64,000 nt of DNA. It comes from Planctomycetales bacterium (lineage in GTDB: Bacteria > Planctomycetota > Planctomycetia > Isosphaerales > Isosphaeraceae). Shown piece after piece: positions 9,383-19,806 of this stretch. The translations under genes and the position numbers were made by a program. The notes under the pieces were generated by a model, which was not told where the DNA came from, made no database searches, and saw only the letters and a program-made list of their open reading frames with translations. Where the stretch lies: assembly GCA_027449865.1 (NCBI GenBank), contig DAIDKV010000162.1, positions 22,076-86,075 of the forward strand. The letters run 5' to 3'. Every line of letters begins with the position of its first letter. The first letter of the stretch is position 1.

Positions 9383-9993
9383 GGATACCCTCCGAGGAGA
9401 AATGAGAGGAACGTGACGGGCGTTGGGCAGCTCGATCGCGCTGCGATTACCGGTTGGCGCCCCGCTGCCCGCTCGGCCGAGGATACTTGCGGGTCTGCCT
9501 CGGCCATCTTGCCGGGCGGCCCCGGCCGGCACGACTGCGAAAAGCTGTCCGCTCGAGCGGCGGAGCGGGACGTCGACCTTGATCGAGCAAGGACCCGAAC
9601 GGTCCCCCAGCGAGTCGGCGTGAGGCTCTCGGCGCCGGCCCGAGTCGGCTCGCTCGGGCCTGACACGATCTGGTCCATCCGGAGTCCGGTGCGTCGGATT
9701 CCCGACTCGCCACTGGCATCGAGATTAGCGATGCGCCGATCCCGCGCACTATGAAACTTCTGGTCTTTTTCTTATAATATTTGGTCAGAGGCGGAAGGGC
9801 CGATCTGCCGGGCCCTCTCCTCGGAATCCAGCGAAAAGGCGTCGGCGACCGGCGGCGGTCTGTCAGACGTCCCCCCCGGCGTTAACCGATTCGAGCGGGC
9901 GCGGTGCGGCGGCCCCGGGCCTGAACGCAGCCCGGTTCTCGCCCCGTGATGGGAACGCCGTGCGACCGATTCCCGCCCTGAGGACCTGGACAG
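9383..9993. promoter_or_regulatory. Divergent 611-base regulatory region without a gene
   Basis: Separates the minus-strand DUF1559 gene from the plus-strand XylR-type regulator. Most of it is GC-rich and non-coding. An AT-rich island at 9751-9785 contains a perfect TATAAT at 9773-9778 on the plus strand, about 215 bases before the regulator; no good -35 hexamer accompanies it. Confidence 0.35.
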
Positions 9994-11193
9994 ATGAAGC
10001 AGTCCTCGAGGCGTCGAACGAAGGGCATCCCTCACGTCGCCCTGATCAGCGAGACCTCGACGGCCTATGGGCGCGCGATCATCCGGGGGGCCACGAAGTA
10101 CATCCGCGAGGCGGGGCCGTGGACCGTCTACATCGAGCAGCGCTCACTTCAGGACTCCGCCCCGCCGTGGCTATCGAACTGGGACGGCGACGGGATCATC
10201 TCCCGCGCATCGACCCCGCGCAGCGCCCGGGCCATCCTCGGCGCCGGCATCCCGACGGTCGACATCAACGACCAGGTGAGGGGCCTGAGGCTGCCGCAGA
10301 TCCACAGCGACCACGCGGCGATCGCCCGGCTGGCGGCCGAACACCTGCTCGACCGCGGGTTCCACCACTTCGCGTATTTCGGCTTCCCGGTCTTCGAGTG
10401 GTCGGTGCGCCGGCTCGACGCCTTCGCCGAGTGTGTCCGCGCCGCGGGCGGCGAGTTCCACGAGAACGAGTGCACCCGGCGCGTCTCCTGGGGCCACCAG
10501 CAATCGTCCTGGGAAGGTGAGGTCGAGGGGGCAGCGCGATGGATCAAGAGGCTGCCCAAACCCCTGGGCGTCCTGGCCGGGAACGACCCGCGCGGCATCC
10601 AACTGCTCGACGCCTGCCGGAGGGCCGGCGTGGCTGTGCCCGAGGAGGTGGCGGTCGTCGGGGTCGACAACGACGAGCTGGTCTGCGAGCTAGCCTATCC
10701 GCCGCTCTCCAGCGTGATCCCCGACGCGTTCCGCATCGGGTACGAGGCCGCCGCCCTTCTCGACCGGCTCATGAAGGGAGAGGCCGCCCCCGCTCCGATG
10801 CAGACCATCCCTCCCCAGGGCCTGGCCATCCGCCAGTCATCGGACGTGACCGCCATCGACGACCCCCGGCTTGCGGACGCCATGCGATTCATCCGCGAGC
10901 ACGCCTGCGACGGCATCGGCGTCGACGAGGTCCTCGATCACCTGGCCGTCTCGCGTAGCGTGCTCCAGCGGCTCTTCCGAAAGCACTTTGACCGAACCAT
11001 CCTCGATACCATCACCGGCGTGCGCATCGCGCGCGTCAAGCAGCTCCTGACCGAGACCGACCTGCCGCTCGCCGCCATCGCAGGGCGCGCCGGGTTCACC
11101 TACATGGAGTACCTGAGCAACACCTTCCGGCGCCAGACCGGCTGGTCCCCCAGCGAATTCCGTCGCGAGTTCGCCCGGCAGAGAAGTCGCTGA
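9994..11193 (+). CDS. XylR-type transcriptional regulator (LacI-like sensor + AraC HTH)
   Basis: A 399-residue cytoplasmic DNA-binding regulator. Residues about 12-285 form a periplasmic-binding-protein-like (LacI/GalR type) sugar sensor: VALISETSTAYGRAIIRGA, then LAAEHLLDRGFHHFAYFG and VVGVDNDELVCELAYPPLSS. Residues about 290-395 hold an AraC-family double helix-turn-helix: IGVDEVLDHLAVSRSVLQRL and LAAIAGRAGFTYMEYLSNTF, ending in GWSPSEFRR. This order is that of E. coli XylR, but in planctomycetes many paralogues exist with unknown ligands, so a xylose role is not claimed. The ATG gives the standard length. The sugar dehydrogenase fusion and the FG-GAP protein next door are possible targets (inference). 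Confidence 0.88.
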   Translation: MKQSSRRRTKGIPHVALISETSTAYGRAIIRGATKYIREAGPWTVYIEQRSLQDSAPPWLSNWDGDGIISRASTPRSARAILGAGIPTVDINDQVRGLRLPQIHSDHAAIARLAAEHLLDRGFHHFAYFGFPVFEWSVRRLDAFAECVRAAGGEFHENECTRRVSWGHQQSSWEGEVEGAARWIKRLPKPLGVLAGNDPRGIQLLDACRRAGVAVPEEVAVVGVDNDELVCELAYPPLSSVIPDAFRIGYEAAALLDRLMKGEAAPAPMQTIPPQGLAIRQSSDVTAIDDPRLADAMRFIREHACDGIGVDEVLDHLAVSRSVLQRLFRKHFDRTILDTITGVRIARVKQLLTETDLPLAAIAGRAGFTYMEYLSNTFRRQTGWSPSEFRREFARQRSR

Positions 11194-11244
11194 CGCCGTC
11201 CGACTCCCGGCTCGGGCACGACGACTCGAATCCGTCCGATCCCG

Positions 11245-12486
<1,242 letters not shown>

Positions 12487-12493
12487 CGGGGCC

Positions 12494-14122
12494 TCAAGTC
12501 CTCTTGAGCCGTCGGTAGCGACGGATCAGGGCGTTGGTCGAACTGTCGTGGTTGAGCTTCGGCTCGTCCTTCGACTCCAGCTCGGGGATGATCCGCTTGG
12601 CGAGCACCTTCCCCAGCTCGACGCCCCACTGATCGAACGGGTTCACCCGCCAGATGGTCCCCTGGGTGAAGACGCTGTGCTCATAAAGCGCGATCAGCGC
12701 GCCCAGCATCTCGGGCGTGAGCCGATCGGCGAGAATCACGTTCGACGGTCGGTTCCCCTCGAACGTCCGGTGCGGGACCAGCCAGTCGGCCGTCCCCTCC
12801 GCCTTTACCTGCTCGGCCGTCTTGCCGAACGCCAGCGCCTCGGCCTGCGCGAAGACGTTCGACATCAGCAGGTCGTGGTGATCTCCGAGTGGGTTGAGCG
12901 ACTGGCAGAAGCCGATGAAGTCGCAGGGAATCAGCCGGGTCCCCTGGTGGATCAACTGGTAGAACGAGTGCTGGCCGTTCGTCCCCGGCTCGCCCCAGTA
13001 GATCGGGCCGGTCGGATAATCGACCCGCTTCCCATCGAGCGTCACCGACTTGCCGTTGCTCTCCATCGTCAACTGCTGAAGGTACGCCGGGAACCGCTTG
13101 AGGTACTGGTCATACGGCAGAACGGCCACCGTTTCGGCGCCGAAGAAGTCGGTATACCAGACGGTGAGCAGGCCGAGGATCGCCGGGAGGTTCTTCTCGA
13201 ACGGGGCCGTCCGGTAGTGCTCGTCCATCGCGTGAAACCCGGCGAGCATCGCGCGGAAGTTCTCAGGTCCGACCGCGATCATCGTCGAGAGGCCGATCGC
13301 GGCGTCCATCGAGTATCGGCCGCCAACCCAGTCCCAGAAGCCGAACATGTTCGCCGTGTCTATCCCGAACTTGCTGACCTCGTCGGCGTTGGTCGAGACC
13401 GCGACGAAATGCCGGGCGATCGCCTTGTCATCCTTCAATGACGCGAGGGTCCACGCCCTCGCCGTCTGGGCGTTGGTCATCGTTTCGAGCGTGGTGAACG
13501 TCTTCGACGAAACAATAAAGAGTGTCTCGGCCGGGTCGAGGTCGCGGGTCGCCTCGGCGAAGTCGGTCCCGTCGACGTTTGAGACGAACCGGAGGGTCAG
13601 CCCTCGGTCACTGAAGTGTCTCAACGCCTCGTAGGCCATCACCGGCCCGAGGTCCGACCCGCCGATCCCGATGTTCACGATGTTCCGGATCGGCTTTCCG
13701 GTGTATCCCCTCCACTCGCCGGACCGGATCCGGTCGGAGAAGCCGGCCATCTTGTCGAGGACTTCATGAACGTCGGGCACGACGTCCTTGCCATCGACGA
13801 AGATCGACTGCCCCTTTGGCGCCCGGAGGGCGACGTGGAGCACCGATCGGTGCTCAGTCGCGTTGATCGGGTCGCCGCGGAACATCGCGTCGATCTGGCC
13901 GCGGAGGTCGGATTCCTCGGCCAGCTTGACGAGGAGCTTCAGCGTTTCGTCGGTGGCGCGGTGCTTCGAGTAGTCGAGGAAGAGTCCGGCGGCCTCGGCG
14001 GTCATCCGCTCGCCCCGGCCTGGATCCTCGGCGAACAGCTCCCGAAGGTGCCGGCCCTTGACCTCCGAGTGGTGGGATTCGAGCGACGTCCAGGCGGGCA
14101 GATCACGCAGCGTGGTGCTCAT
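12494..14122 (-). CDS. pgi: Glucose-6-phosphate isomerase
   Basis: Interconverts glucose 6-phosphate and fructose 6-phosphate in glycolysis and gluconeogenesis (cytoplasm). The 542-residue protein matches the long bacterial form. Seen: [16 protein letters not shown] and [11 protein letters not shown] (phosphate-binding SIS folds), the PGI signature [20 protein letters not shown], the active-site segment [20 protein letters not shown], and [18 protein letters not shown] with the catalytic Lys. ATG 14122 is chosen because family similarity begins there ([16 protein letters not shown]); the frame runs on to 14170 but overlaps the end of pgm. It is the last gene of a minus-strand unit: histidine phosphatase, pgm (34-base gap), pgi. 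Confidence 0.95.
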   Translation of the reverse strand: MSTTLRDLPAWTSLESHHSEVKGRHLRELFAEDPGRGERMTAEAAGLFLDYSKHRATDETLKLLVKLAEESDLRGQIDAMFRGDPINATEHRSVLHVALRAPKGQSIFVDGKDVVPDVHEVLDKMAGFSDRIRSGEWRGYTGKPIRNIVNIGIGGSDLGPVMAYEALRHFSDRGLTLRFVSNVDGTDFAEATRDLDPAETLFIVSSKTFTTLETMTNAQTARAWTLASLKDDKAIARHFVAVSTNADEVSKFGIDTANMFGFWDWVGGRYSMDAAIGLSTMIAVGPENFRAMLAGFHAMDEHYRTAPFEKNLPAILGLLTVWYTDFFGAETVAVLPYDQYLKRFPAYLQQLTMESNGKSVTLDGKRVDYPTGPIYWGEPGTNGQHSFYQLIHQGTRLIPCDFIGFCQSLNPLGDHHDLLMSNVFAQAEALAFGKTAEQVKAEGTADWLVPHRTFEGNRPSNVILADRLTPEMLGALIALYEHSVFTQGTIWRVNPFDQWGVELGKVLAKRIIPELESKDEPKLNHDSSTNALIRRYRRLKRT

Positions 14123-14156
14123 CTCTTTTCGACCTTGTGGAGGAATGTGGACATAC

Positions 14157-15797
14157 TCAGGCGAGCGCATCGGAAACGATCTGCTGCGCCTCGGCGACGA
14201 TCGCTTTCAGATGGCCCTCGTCGCGAAAGCTCTCGGCGTAGATCTTGTAAATGTTCTCAGTGCCCGACGGCCGTGCGGCGAACCATCCGGATCCGGTGAC
14301 AACTTTCAGTCCCCCGATCGGGGCATCATTTCCAGGTGCTCGGGTGAGCCGGGCGACGATCGGCTCGCCCGCCATCTCCGACGCCTTCACCGCGGAGGGG
14401 TCGAGCTTGCTCAGCTTCGCCTTCTCCTCGGGTGTGGCCGGGGCGTCGATCCGAGTATAGAACGGCGTCCCGTACTGGGCCGCCAGCTCCTGATAATGCT
14501 CGCCGGGGTCCTTGCCGGTGACAGCGAGAATTTCGGCGGCAAGCAGGTCGAGGATGATCCCGTCCTTATCGGTGGTCCAGGCCGACCCGTCGCGTCGGAG
14601 GAAGCTGGCTCCGGCGCTTTCCTCGCCGCCGAAGCCGAGCGAGCCGTTGGCCAGCCCAGGCGCGAACCATTTGAACCCGACCGGGACCTCGCGCAGCGTC
14701 CGGCCGAGCCCAGCGACCACCCGGTCGATGAGCCCGCTACTAACCAGTGTCTTGCCGATCGCGACGTCCCTTCCCCAGCCGGGCCGGTGCGTCAGCAGGT
14801 ACCGGATCGCGACGGCCAGGTAATGGTTCGGGTTCATCAGCCCGATCGATCGCGTGACGATTCCGTGCCGGTCCGCGTCTGGGTCGTTACCGAAAGCCAG
14901 GGCGAAGCGGTCCTTGAGTTTCACCAGGCTCGCCATGGCATACGGGCTTGAGCAGTCCATCCGGATCTTGCCGTCGTGATCCAGTGTCATGAACCGGAAT
15001 GTCGGGTCATAGGCCGGATTGGTGACCGCAATGTCCAGCCCATAGGTATCGGCAATCGGCTGCCAGTAGCGGGCCGAGGCCCCGCCGAGCGGATCGACGC
15101 CCAGCTTCAGACCGGCCTTGCGGATGGCCTCCATGTCGATGACGCTCCCGAGGTCCTCGACGAACGGCTGAACGAAGTCGATCTCACGGGTAGTCGACGC
15201 CCGAAGGGCCTGGGCAAACGGCAATCGCTTTACCTCGGAGTTCCCGCCTCGGAGCAGCGCGTTGGCTCGTTCCTGGATCCAGGAAGTGACATCGGTGTCG
15301 GCCGGTCCGCCGTCAGGCGGATTGTATTTGAAGCCGCCATCGGTCGGTGGATTGTGCGAGGGCGTGATGACGATCCCGTCGCCGAGGTGATCGCGACGTC
15401 CCCGGTTGTGGACGAGGATGGCGTGCGAGATGACGGGCGTCGGTGTGAAGCCGTCGTCGCGTTGAAGGACTGTTTCGACGCCCTCGGCCGCCAGGACTTC
15501 GAGCGCCGTCCGCTGCGCCGGGCCGGAGAGAGCGTGGGTGTCCTTGCCGAGGAAAAGCGGGCCCTCGATTCCTCGATCGCGTCGGTAATCGCAAATCGCC
15601 TTGCTGATGGCGAGGATGTGGGCCTCGGTGAAGGTGCTGTCGGTTGGGGTTCCGCGATGGCCGCTGGTCCCGAAGGCCACGCGGAGGCGTGGATCAGACG
15701 GATCGGGGCGGTTCTCGTGGTAGGCACGCTCGAGTGCGGGGAGATCAATGAGGACATCGGCCGGGGCCGGTTGACCCGCCTGGGGGTGGATCGCCAT
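14157..15797 (-). CDS. pgm: Phosphoglucomutase (alpha-D-glucose phosphate-specific)
   Basis: Interconverts glucose 1-phosphate and glucose 6-phosphate, linking glycolysis to polysaccharide and nucleotide-sugar synthesis. The 546-residue length equals that of E. coli Pgm. Seen: [15 protein letters not shown] near the N-terminus, the phosphoserine loop [16 protein letters not shown], the metal-binding loop [12 protein letters not shown], the sugar-binding [10 protein letters not shown] and the phosphate-binding [14 protein letters not shown] at the C-terminus. All catalytic elements appear intact. ATG 15797 gives the family length; the open frame to 15851 overlaps the neighbouring phosphatase and is less likely. 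It lies between the histidine phosphatase gene (50-base gap) and pgi. Confidence 0.95.
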   Translation of the reverse strand: MAIHPQAGQPAPADVLIDLPALERAYHENRPDPSDPRLRVAFGTSGHRGTPTDSTFTEAHILAISKAICDYRRDRGIEGPLFLGKDTHALSGPAQRTALEVLAAEGVETVLQRDDGFTPTPVISHAILVHNRGRRDHLGDGIVITPSHNPPTDGGFKYNPPDGGPADTDVTSWIQERANALLRGGNSEVKRLPFAQALRASTTREIDFVQPFVEDLGSVIDMEAIRKAGLKLGVDPLGGASARYWQPIADTYGLDIAVTNPAYDPTFRFMTLDHDGKIRMDCSSPYAMASLVKLKDRFALAFGNDPDADRHGIVTRSIGLMNPNHYLAVAIRYLLTHRPGWGRDVAIGKTLVSSGLIDRVVAGLGRTLREVPVGFKWFAPGLANGSLGFGGEESAGASFLRRDGSAWTTDKDGIILDLLAAEILAVTGKDPGEHYQELAAQYGTPFYTRIDAPATPEEKAKLSKLDPSAVKASEMAGEPIVARLTRAPGNDAPIGGLKVVTGSGWFAARPSGTENIYKIYAESFRDEGHLKAIVAEAQQIVSDALA

Positions 15798-15847
15798 GAG
15801 AATGCTCCGTCCGTCGGATGTTCCGTCCCGCCGCGATCTCGGGAGGT

Positions 15848-16444
15848 TCAACCGCGGGTGTGTCGATCGTCGTTCCAGAGCCGGATGACCGGCTCGTCGC
15901 GGTCATGTTCGTATCCGAGGACGCTCAGCGAGGCGGTCCCCAGAACGTAGAAACGTCCCTCGCCGGCTGGCCGGCCCAGCCAACGCGCCGCCAGCACGCG
16001 GAAAAAGTGGCTGTGACCGAAGAGGAGAGTCCGACCCTCGATCGGTCGGAGGCGCTCGATCACCCGGTCAGCCCGCGCCGCGATGGCCTCGACCGATTCG
16101 CCGCCGGGGCACCCATCACAAAACATGTCCCAGCCGGGACGTTGGCGTCGGATCTCGGCCGTGGTCAGCCCGTCATAGTCGCCGTAATCCCACTCGATCA
16201 GGTCAAGATCGACCTCGGCCCGATCGGCAAAGCCCGCGAGTTCGCACGTGCGCCTTGCGCGGTGGAGTGGACTGGTTCGCACCTGGGCGAAGTCGACGCC
16301 TCGCAGGCGTTCGCCGAGCCCGATCGCGTTGGCCTCGCCGCGATCGGTCAGAGGAATATCACTCCGCCCTGTGTGCTGCCTCGAAATGGTCCAGGCCGTT
16401 TCACCGTGCCGGGCCAGATAAATCTCGGGGAGGGTCTCGGACAT
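15848..16444 (-). CDS. Histidine phosphatase family protein (phosphoglycerate mutase-like)
   Basis: A 198-residue member of the histidine phosphatase superfamily. The catalytic LARHGETAW sits at the N-terminus; [16 protein letters not shown], the second Arg in [15 protein letters not shown], the Glu of EWDYGDYDG and the second His in [15 protein letters not shown] complete the active site. It could be a cofactor-dependent phosphoglycerate mutase-like sugar phosphatase (GpmB/CobC type); the substrate cannot be read from sequence. First gene of a unit with pgm and pgi, which suggests action on a sugar phosphate. ATG 16444 starts directly before the catalytic strand; the frame extends to 16543 without similarity. 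Confidence 0.85.
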   Translation of the reverse strand: MSETLPEIYLARHGETAWTISRQHTGRSDIPLTDRGEANAIGLGERLRGVDFAQVRTSPLHRARRTCELAGFADRAEVDLDLIEWDYGDYDGLTTAEIRRQRPGWDMFCDGCPGGESVEAIAARADRVIERLRPIEGRTLLFGHSHFFRVLAARWLGRPAGEGRFYVLGTASLSVLGYEHDRDEPVIRLWNDDRHTRG

Positions 16445-16540
16445 CGGTCTGCACTCCGCGTCGTGTCCAGCCAGCCGGACTTCGTCCCGGCGAAGATCAT
16501 ACCCGCCGCGGAGAGCCAAGTCACGTATCCGCCGGACGAT

Positions 16541-16606
16541 CATTGCATGTGCGATCGTTGCAATGTAAAGATTGGAGCGGCGGAGCTCGCTCTCACAGTG
16601 TGAGAG
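16541..16606. promoter_or_regulatory. Two perfect palindromes in a divergent intergenic region
   Basis: Between the phosphatase and the TPR gene: CATTGCA (16541-16547) is inverted as TGCAATG (16559-16565) with an 11-base spacer, and CTCTCACA (16590-16597) is inverted as TGTGAGAG (16599-16606) around one central base. Both have the form of operators for dimeric regulators; no regulator is identified. Confidence 0.4.
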
Positions 16607-16653
16607 TCGAGGCTGGCGTCATCTCAGCCTTGTTTGCTGATGAGGGAACACCC

Positions 16654-19600
16654 ATGATCCAGATTTGCGGCAAGAATCGACGATCTTGCAGCCAGGGCAA
16701 AATCAGGTTCATCCTGGTGATCGCCTTGGCCGGCATACTGGCGTCCGGCGGAGTCTTCTATTTCCGCTGGGTTCAGGCGACTCGTACCGAGGCCATCGCC
16801 CGGCAGCAGGTCGCCGCCGCAGAGGCTGCGGGGAAGACGAAGGTCGAGTTAGCCGGGAAGGACGACGAACCCAGAGAAGTCTCCACGGCACTCGACCCAG
16901 CCGAGGTCCGGACGCCGATGGTGATCCTCCCGTCGGGCAAGAAAGGCGAGGCGAGCGCGGTCGTAGCGCTCGGGCGATCGGAGTCACCTCGTTATGAGGC
17001 GGAATACCTTGGGACCCGCCAGGGACTTCTTGACCGAGAGCTGGTTCACCAGGCACTCCTCATGGCGGCTCGCGACGAATTAGGGCTTTCCACCCGAGAC
17101 GTCGTACTCGACGACGCCGAGCCTGCCCCTGGTGACGGGCCGCCGATCGAGTTGGTCGTCCTGTTCCGCAACGGAGAGTGCCACGCACTGGTGCGCCGTG
17201 GGACCGGTCCGAAGGCCGAGATTCTTGAGGCCGATGACCTCGGGACGAGGCCCGACTCTGACCCGTTCATCCTCCAGCTTGCCGGCCGGTCTGAGGAACT
17301 CGCACGCACGAAGTTCCCCGCGTTGCTGAAGCGTCTGGGACTCGACGGCCGCCCCAACCCGATTCGAGACGATGCGACCGTTTCGCCCGACGTCGAACGG
17401 CGGCTGGAGACACTTGGACTGGTCGACCACTTTGCCGCGATCCGGTCGCTCCACGAAGCGATCCGAACCGACGGCGAGTCGCCCGCCCGGCTCTCGGCAC
17501 TGGCGCGAGCCTACGCCCAGCTTGGCCTTCTCACGGAATATCAGTGGAGCCCAGCGCACCGCGCCTTCAAGGCGAGGGCGATGCTCTACGCCCATCGGCT
17601 GCGGGCCCGGCAGCCCGATTCTCCGTTCGCCGTCCGAACGCTCGCGTTCGTACTGGCGATGATCGGCCGGCCTTACAACGCCCGGCTTGTCCTTGACCGC
17701 GCCGAAAAGCTCGACACCCAGGCAAAGACTGCTGGAAAATCGCCGGCGCCAGCGCCCTCATGGCTCCCTGTGGTTGAAGCCTACCTGAAGGCCGATCGCG
17801 ATGGTCTGACGATCAAGGACGGCCCACACGCGAAGCTAGCCGCCCTGCTCCGGATGCTCACACTCGAATACCCGAGGGGTACGCGCGTTTTCGTGCAGAC
17901 GGCCCGATCGATCCTCTCGTTCGACGCCGATTGCCAGCGCGCTTACGACGCCATCTGTGCTCAGGGCCAGCTTGGCGACCTGCACTCCGCAACGGTTCTT
18001 GGCCCCGAGGCCTTCACGAAGCTATTTCCCGTCAAGTTGAAATCGATCGGCTCGCCGCCGGGTTCACTCAAGATCGCCCTGGATCAGGATGAGGAGCTTC
18101 CGATTGTCGAGGCGCTCGACCAGGAGGGCCGACACGGCGTCGATCGAGGCGAGCTGTCCTGGGGTGTTCTGGCACACCTCGTCCGCGAGGCGCGGTTTGC
18201 TCATGCCTTCCGTCGTCTCCACTTCATGGCCTACAAGTGGAGCGTACCGACCGGTGAGTATTTCCAGGACATCCGACCGTTCGTCGAACACCACCGATAC
18301 TTCGGCTACCTGGAATTCCTCGGTCTGCCTCCGCAACAAGGCATCCCGGCACTGACGGCCCTGGGAAACCGAATGAACCTGGCCGATATCGAGGTAATCG
18401 AGTTGCCGATGCTTGAGGCCCTTCGCCAAATCCGGTTTCCCGCCTACAAGCAGACCTGGGACCTCGCCAACTACCACGCAACCTCCGTCGTGCGCGATGC
18501 CTGTGAGCGGATCGCCAACGCCAAGGACCCTCATCCCTTCTTCTCGAGCATGTTGATGCGACTGGACCCCTACTCGGCCTTCGCGATGGGAAAACTGGTC
18601 GAGGGGGCCTGGGACCAGTCGAAGGGGAGCGTCTCCGAATGGCGACAAAAGGTGGGCGACGCACCGGCGCTGATCGGCGCTCTTGGTCGGAAGTACGCCG
18701 ACCTGAAGCAGTACGAAGAGGCCGAGAAGCTATTGAGACGATACATGGAGCTTTCGCCCGATCGATGGGCCTATGTCAAGCTCGCCGACTGTTACAAGGC
18801 ATGCGGCGACGCGGACCACTGGAAATCGACTCTCGATGAATACCTGGTCAAGACCGAGGCGGGCGGGCTCGAGCACGCCGAGGTCCAGGTCCAGCTCGCC
18901 AACCACCTGATGGACCGCGGCCGATTCGCCGAGGCGAAGCCGTACGCCGAGACGGCCGCCGAGACCTGGGCGAACTGGGCAATGCAGTGCGCGTCACGCT
19001 GCAATGAAGGGCTCAAGGACTGGGAACGCGCCGAGCTCTGGATTCGTCGGACCACCGAGCGATATCCCGATACAAGCTGGCCGCTCTGGTATCTCTTCTG
19101 CAAACGATCCGGACGAGGTGACCTCGCCGCGGCGACCGACTTCGCCCGGGAGTTCCTGGCCGCCGCCGCCGATCGCCCCGACCTCGTTGCCCCAACCAGT
19201 GCGGGTCTGTTCTTCTGGTCGATCGGATTGCCGAAGCAGGCCATGTCCTACCTGATCACGGCAGAGAAAGCCGCACCGGCGCCGATGGAGACGTTCTACA
19301 TCGCACTGATCGCCGACGAAATGGGTGATAAGGCACTCCGAGATCGGTCTTTCCATCAGTATATCAACAAGTTTCAGGGCAGTGTGCCCCGATCGGTGGC
19401 CCTCGTGCAGCGGATCGTCGAATCGCTCGCCGACGGCGGAGGCCGTCCGCTCGACGAACCGGCCGTCGACAAGAAACTCGCTGAGATGTCGCCGACTCCT
19501 CGCGCGAACGCCTCGTTCCTGGTCGGCCGGTTCCTGATGAAGCGAAGTCCGGAGGCCGCTCGCAAGTATCTGAAAGCCGCCGATACGGACGAAACCTTTC

Positions 19601-19662
19601 CCTGGCTCCGGGTCCTCGCCATCGATTCTCGTCGATCAGTGGAGGCGAAGCCGACGCGATGA
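16654..19662 (+). CDS. Large membrane-anchored TPR-repeat protein, function unknown
   Basis: A 1002-residue protein with a short basic N-terminus (GKNRRSCSQGKIR), one transmembrane helix (about residues 18-36, FILVIALAGILASGGVFYF) and a long extracytoplasmic part. The C-terminal half is alpha-helical with TPR-like units, for instance YADLKQYEEAEKLLRRYMEL and LANHLMDRGRFAEAKPYAET around residues 685-770. TPRs are protein-protein interaction scaffolds; nothing catalytic is visible. ATG 16654 follows GAGGG and places the helix at the N-terminus; the frame is open back to 16255 but that part lies antisense to the phosphatase gene. It is monocistronic and converges on the phosphoketolase gene. Confidence 0.8.
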   Translation: MIQICGKNRRSCSQGKIRFILVIALAGILASGGVFYFRWVQATRTEAIARQQVAAAEAAGKTKVELAGKDDEPREVSTALDPAEVRTPMVILPSGKKGEASAVVALGRSESPRYEAEYLGTRQGLLDRELVHQALLMAARDELGLSTRDVVLDDAEPAPGDGPPIELVVLFRNGECHALVRRGTGPKAEILEADDLGTRPDSDPFILQLAGRSEELARTKFPALLKRLGLDGRPNPIRDDATVSPDVERRLETLGLVDHFAAIRSLHEAIRTDGESPARLSALARAYAQLGLLTEYQWSPAHRAFKARAMLYAHRLRARQPDSPFAVRTLAFVLAMIGRPYNARLVLDRAEKLDTQAKTAGKSPAPAPSWLPVVEAYLKADRDGLTIKDGPHAKLAALLRMLTLEYPRGTRVFVQTARSILSFDADCQRAYDAICAQGQLGDLHSATVLGPEAFTKLFPVKLKSIGSPPGSLKIALDQDEELPIVEALDQEGRHGVDRGELSWGVLAHLVREARFAHAFRRLHFMAYKWSVPTGEYFQDIRPFVEHHRYFGYLEFLGLPPQQGIPALTALGNRMNLADIEVIELPMLEALRQIRFPAYKQTWDLANYHATSVVRDACERIANAKDPHPFFSSMLMRLDPYSAFAMGKLVEGAWDQSKGSVSEWRQKVGDAPALIGALGRKYADLKQYEEAEKLLRRYMELSPDRWAYVKLADCYKACGDADHWKSTLDEYLVKTEAGGLEHAEVQVQLANHLMDRGRFAEAKPYAETAAETWANWAMQCASRCNEGLKDWERAELWIRRTTERYPDTSWPLWYLFCKRSGRGDLAAATDFAREFLAAAADRPDLVAPTSAGLFFWSIGLPKQAMSYLITAEKAAPAPMETFYIALIADEMGDKALRDRSFHQYINKFQGSVPRSVALVQRIVESLADGGGRPLDEPAVDKKLAEMSPTPRANASFLVGRFLMKRSPEAARKYLKAADTDETFPWLRVLAIDSRRSVEAKPTR

Positions 19663-19806
19663 AATCAGCCCGCCTCATCGAGGGCTGTCAAAATTCGGTC
19701 CGCATCGCGATCTCGACCGAAAGGGAAGATGGTTCGGAGAGGGCCGCCCGACCGCGGCCGACCCACGTCCTGAATCCTGCCCAATGGCCTTTACGCAGTC
19801 CCAGGC

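Noticed and set aside
8276..9754. 492-codon plus-strand open frame
   Set aside because: Antisense to the DUF1559 and upstream region, no family similarity.
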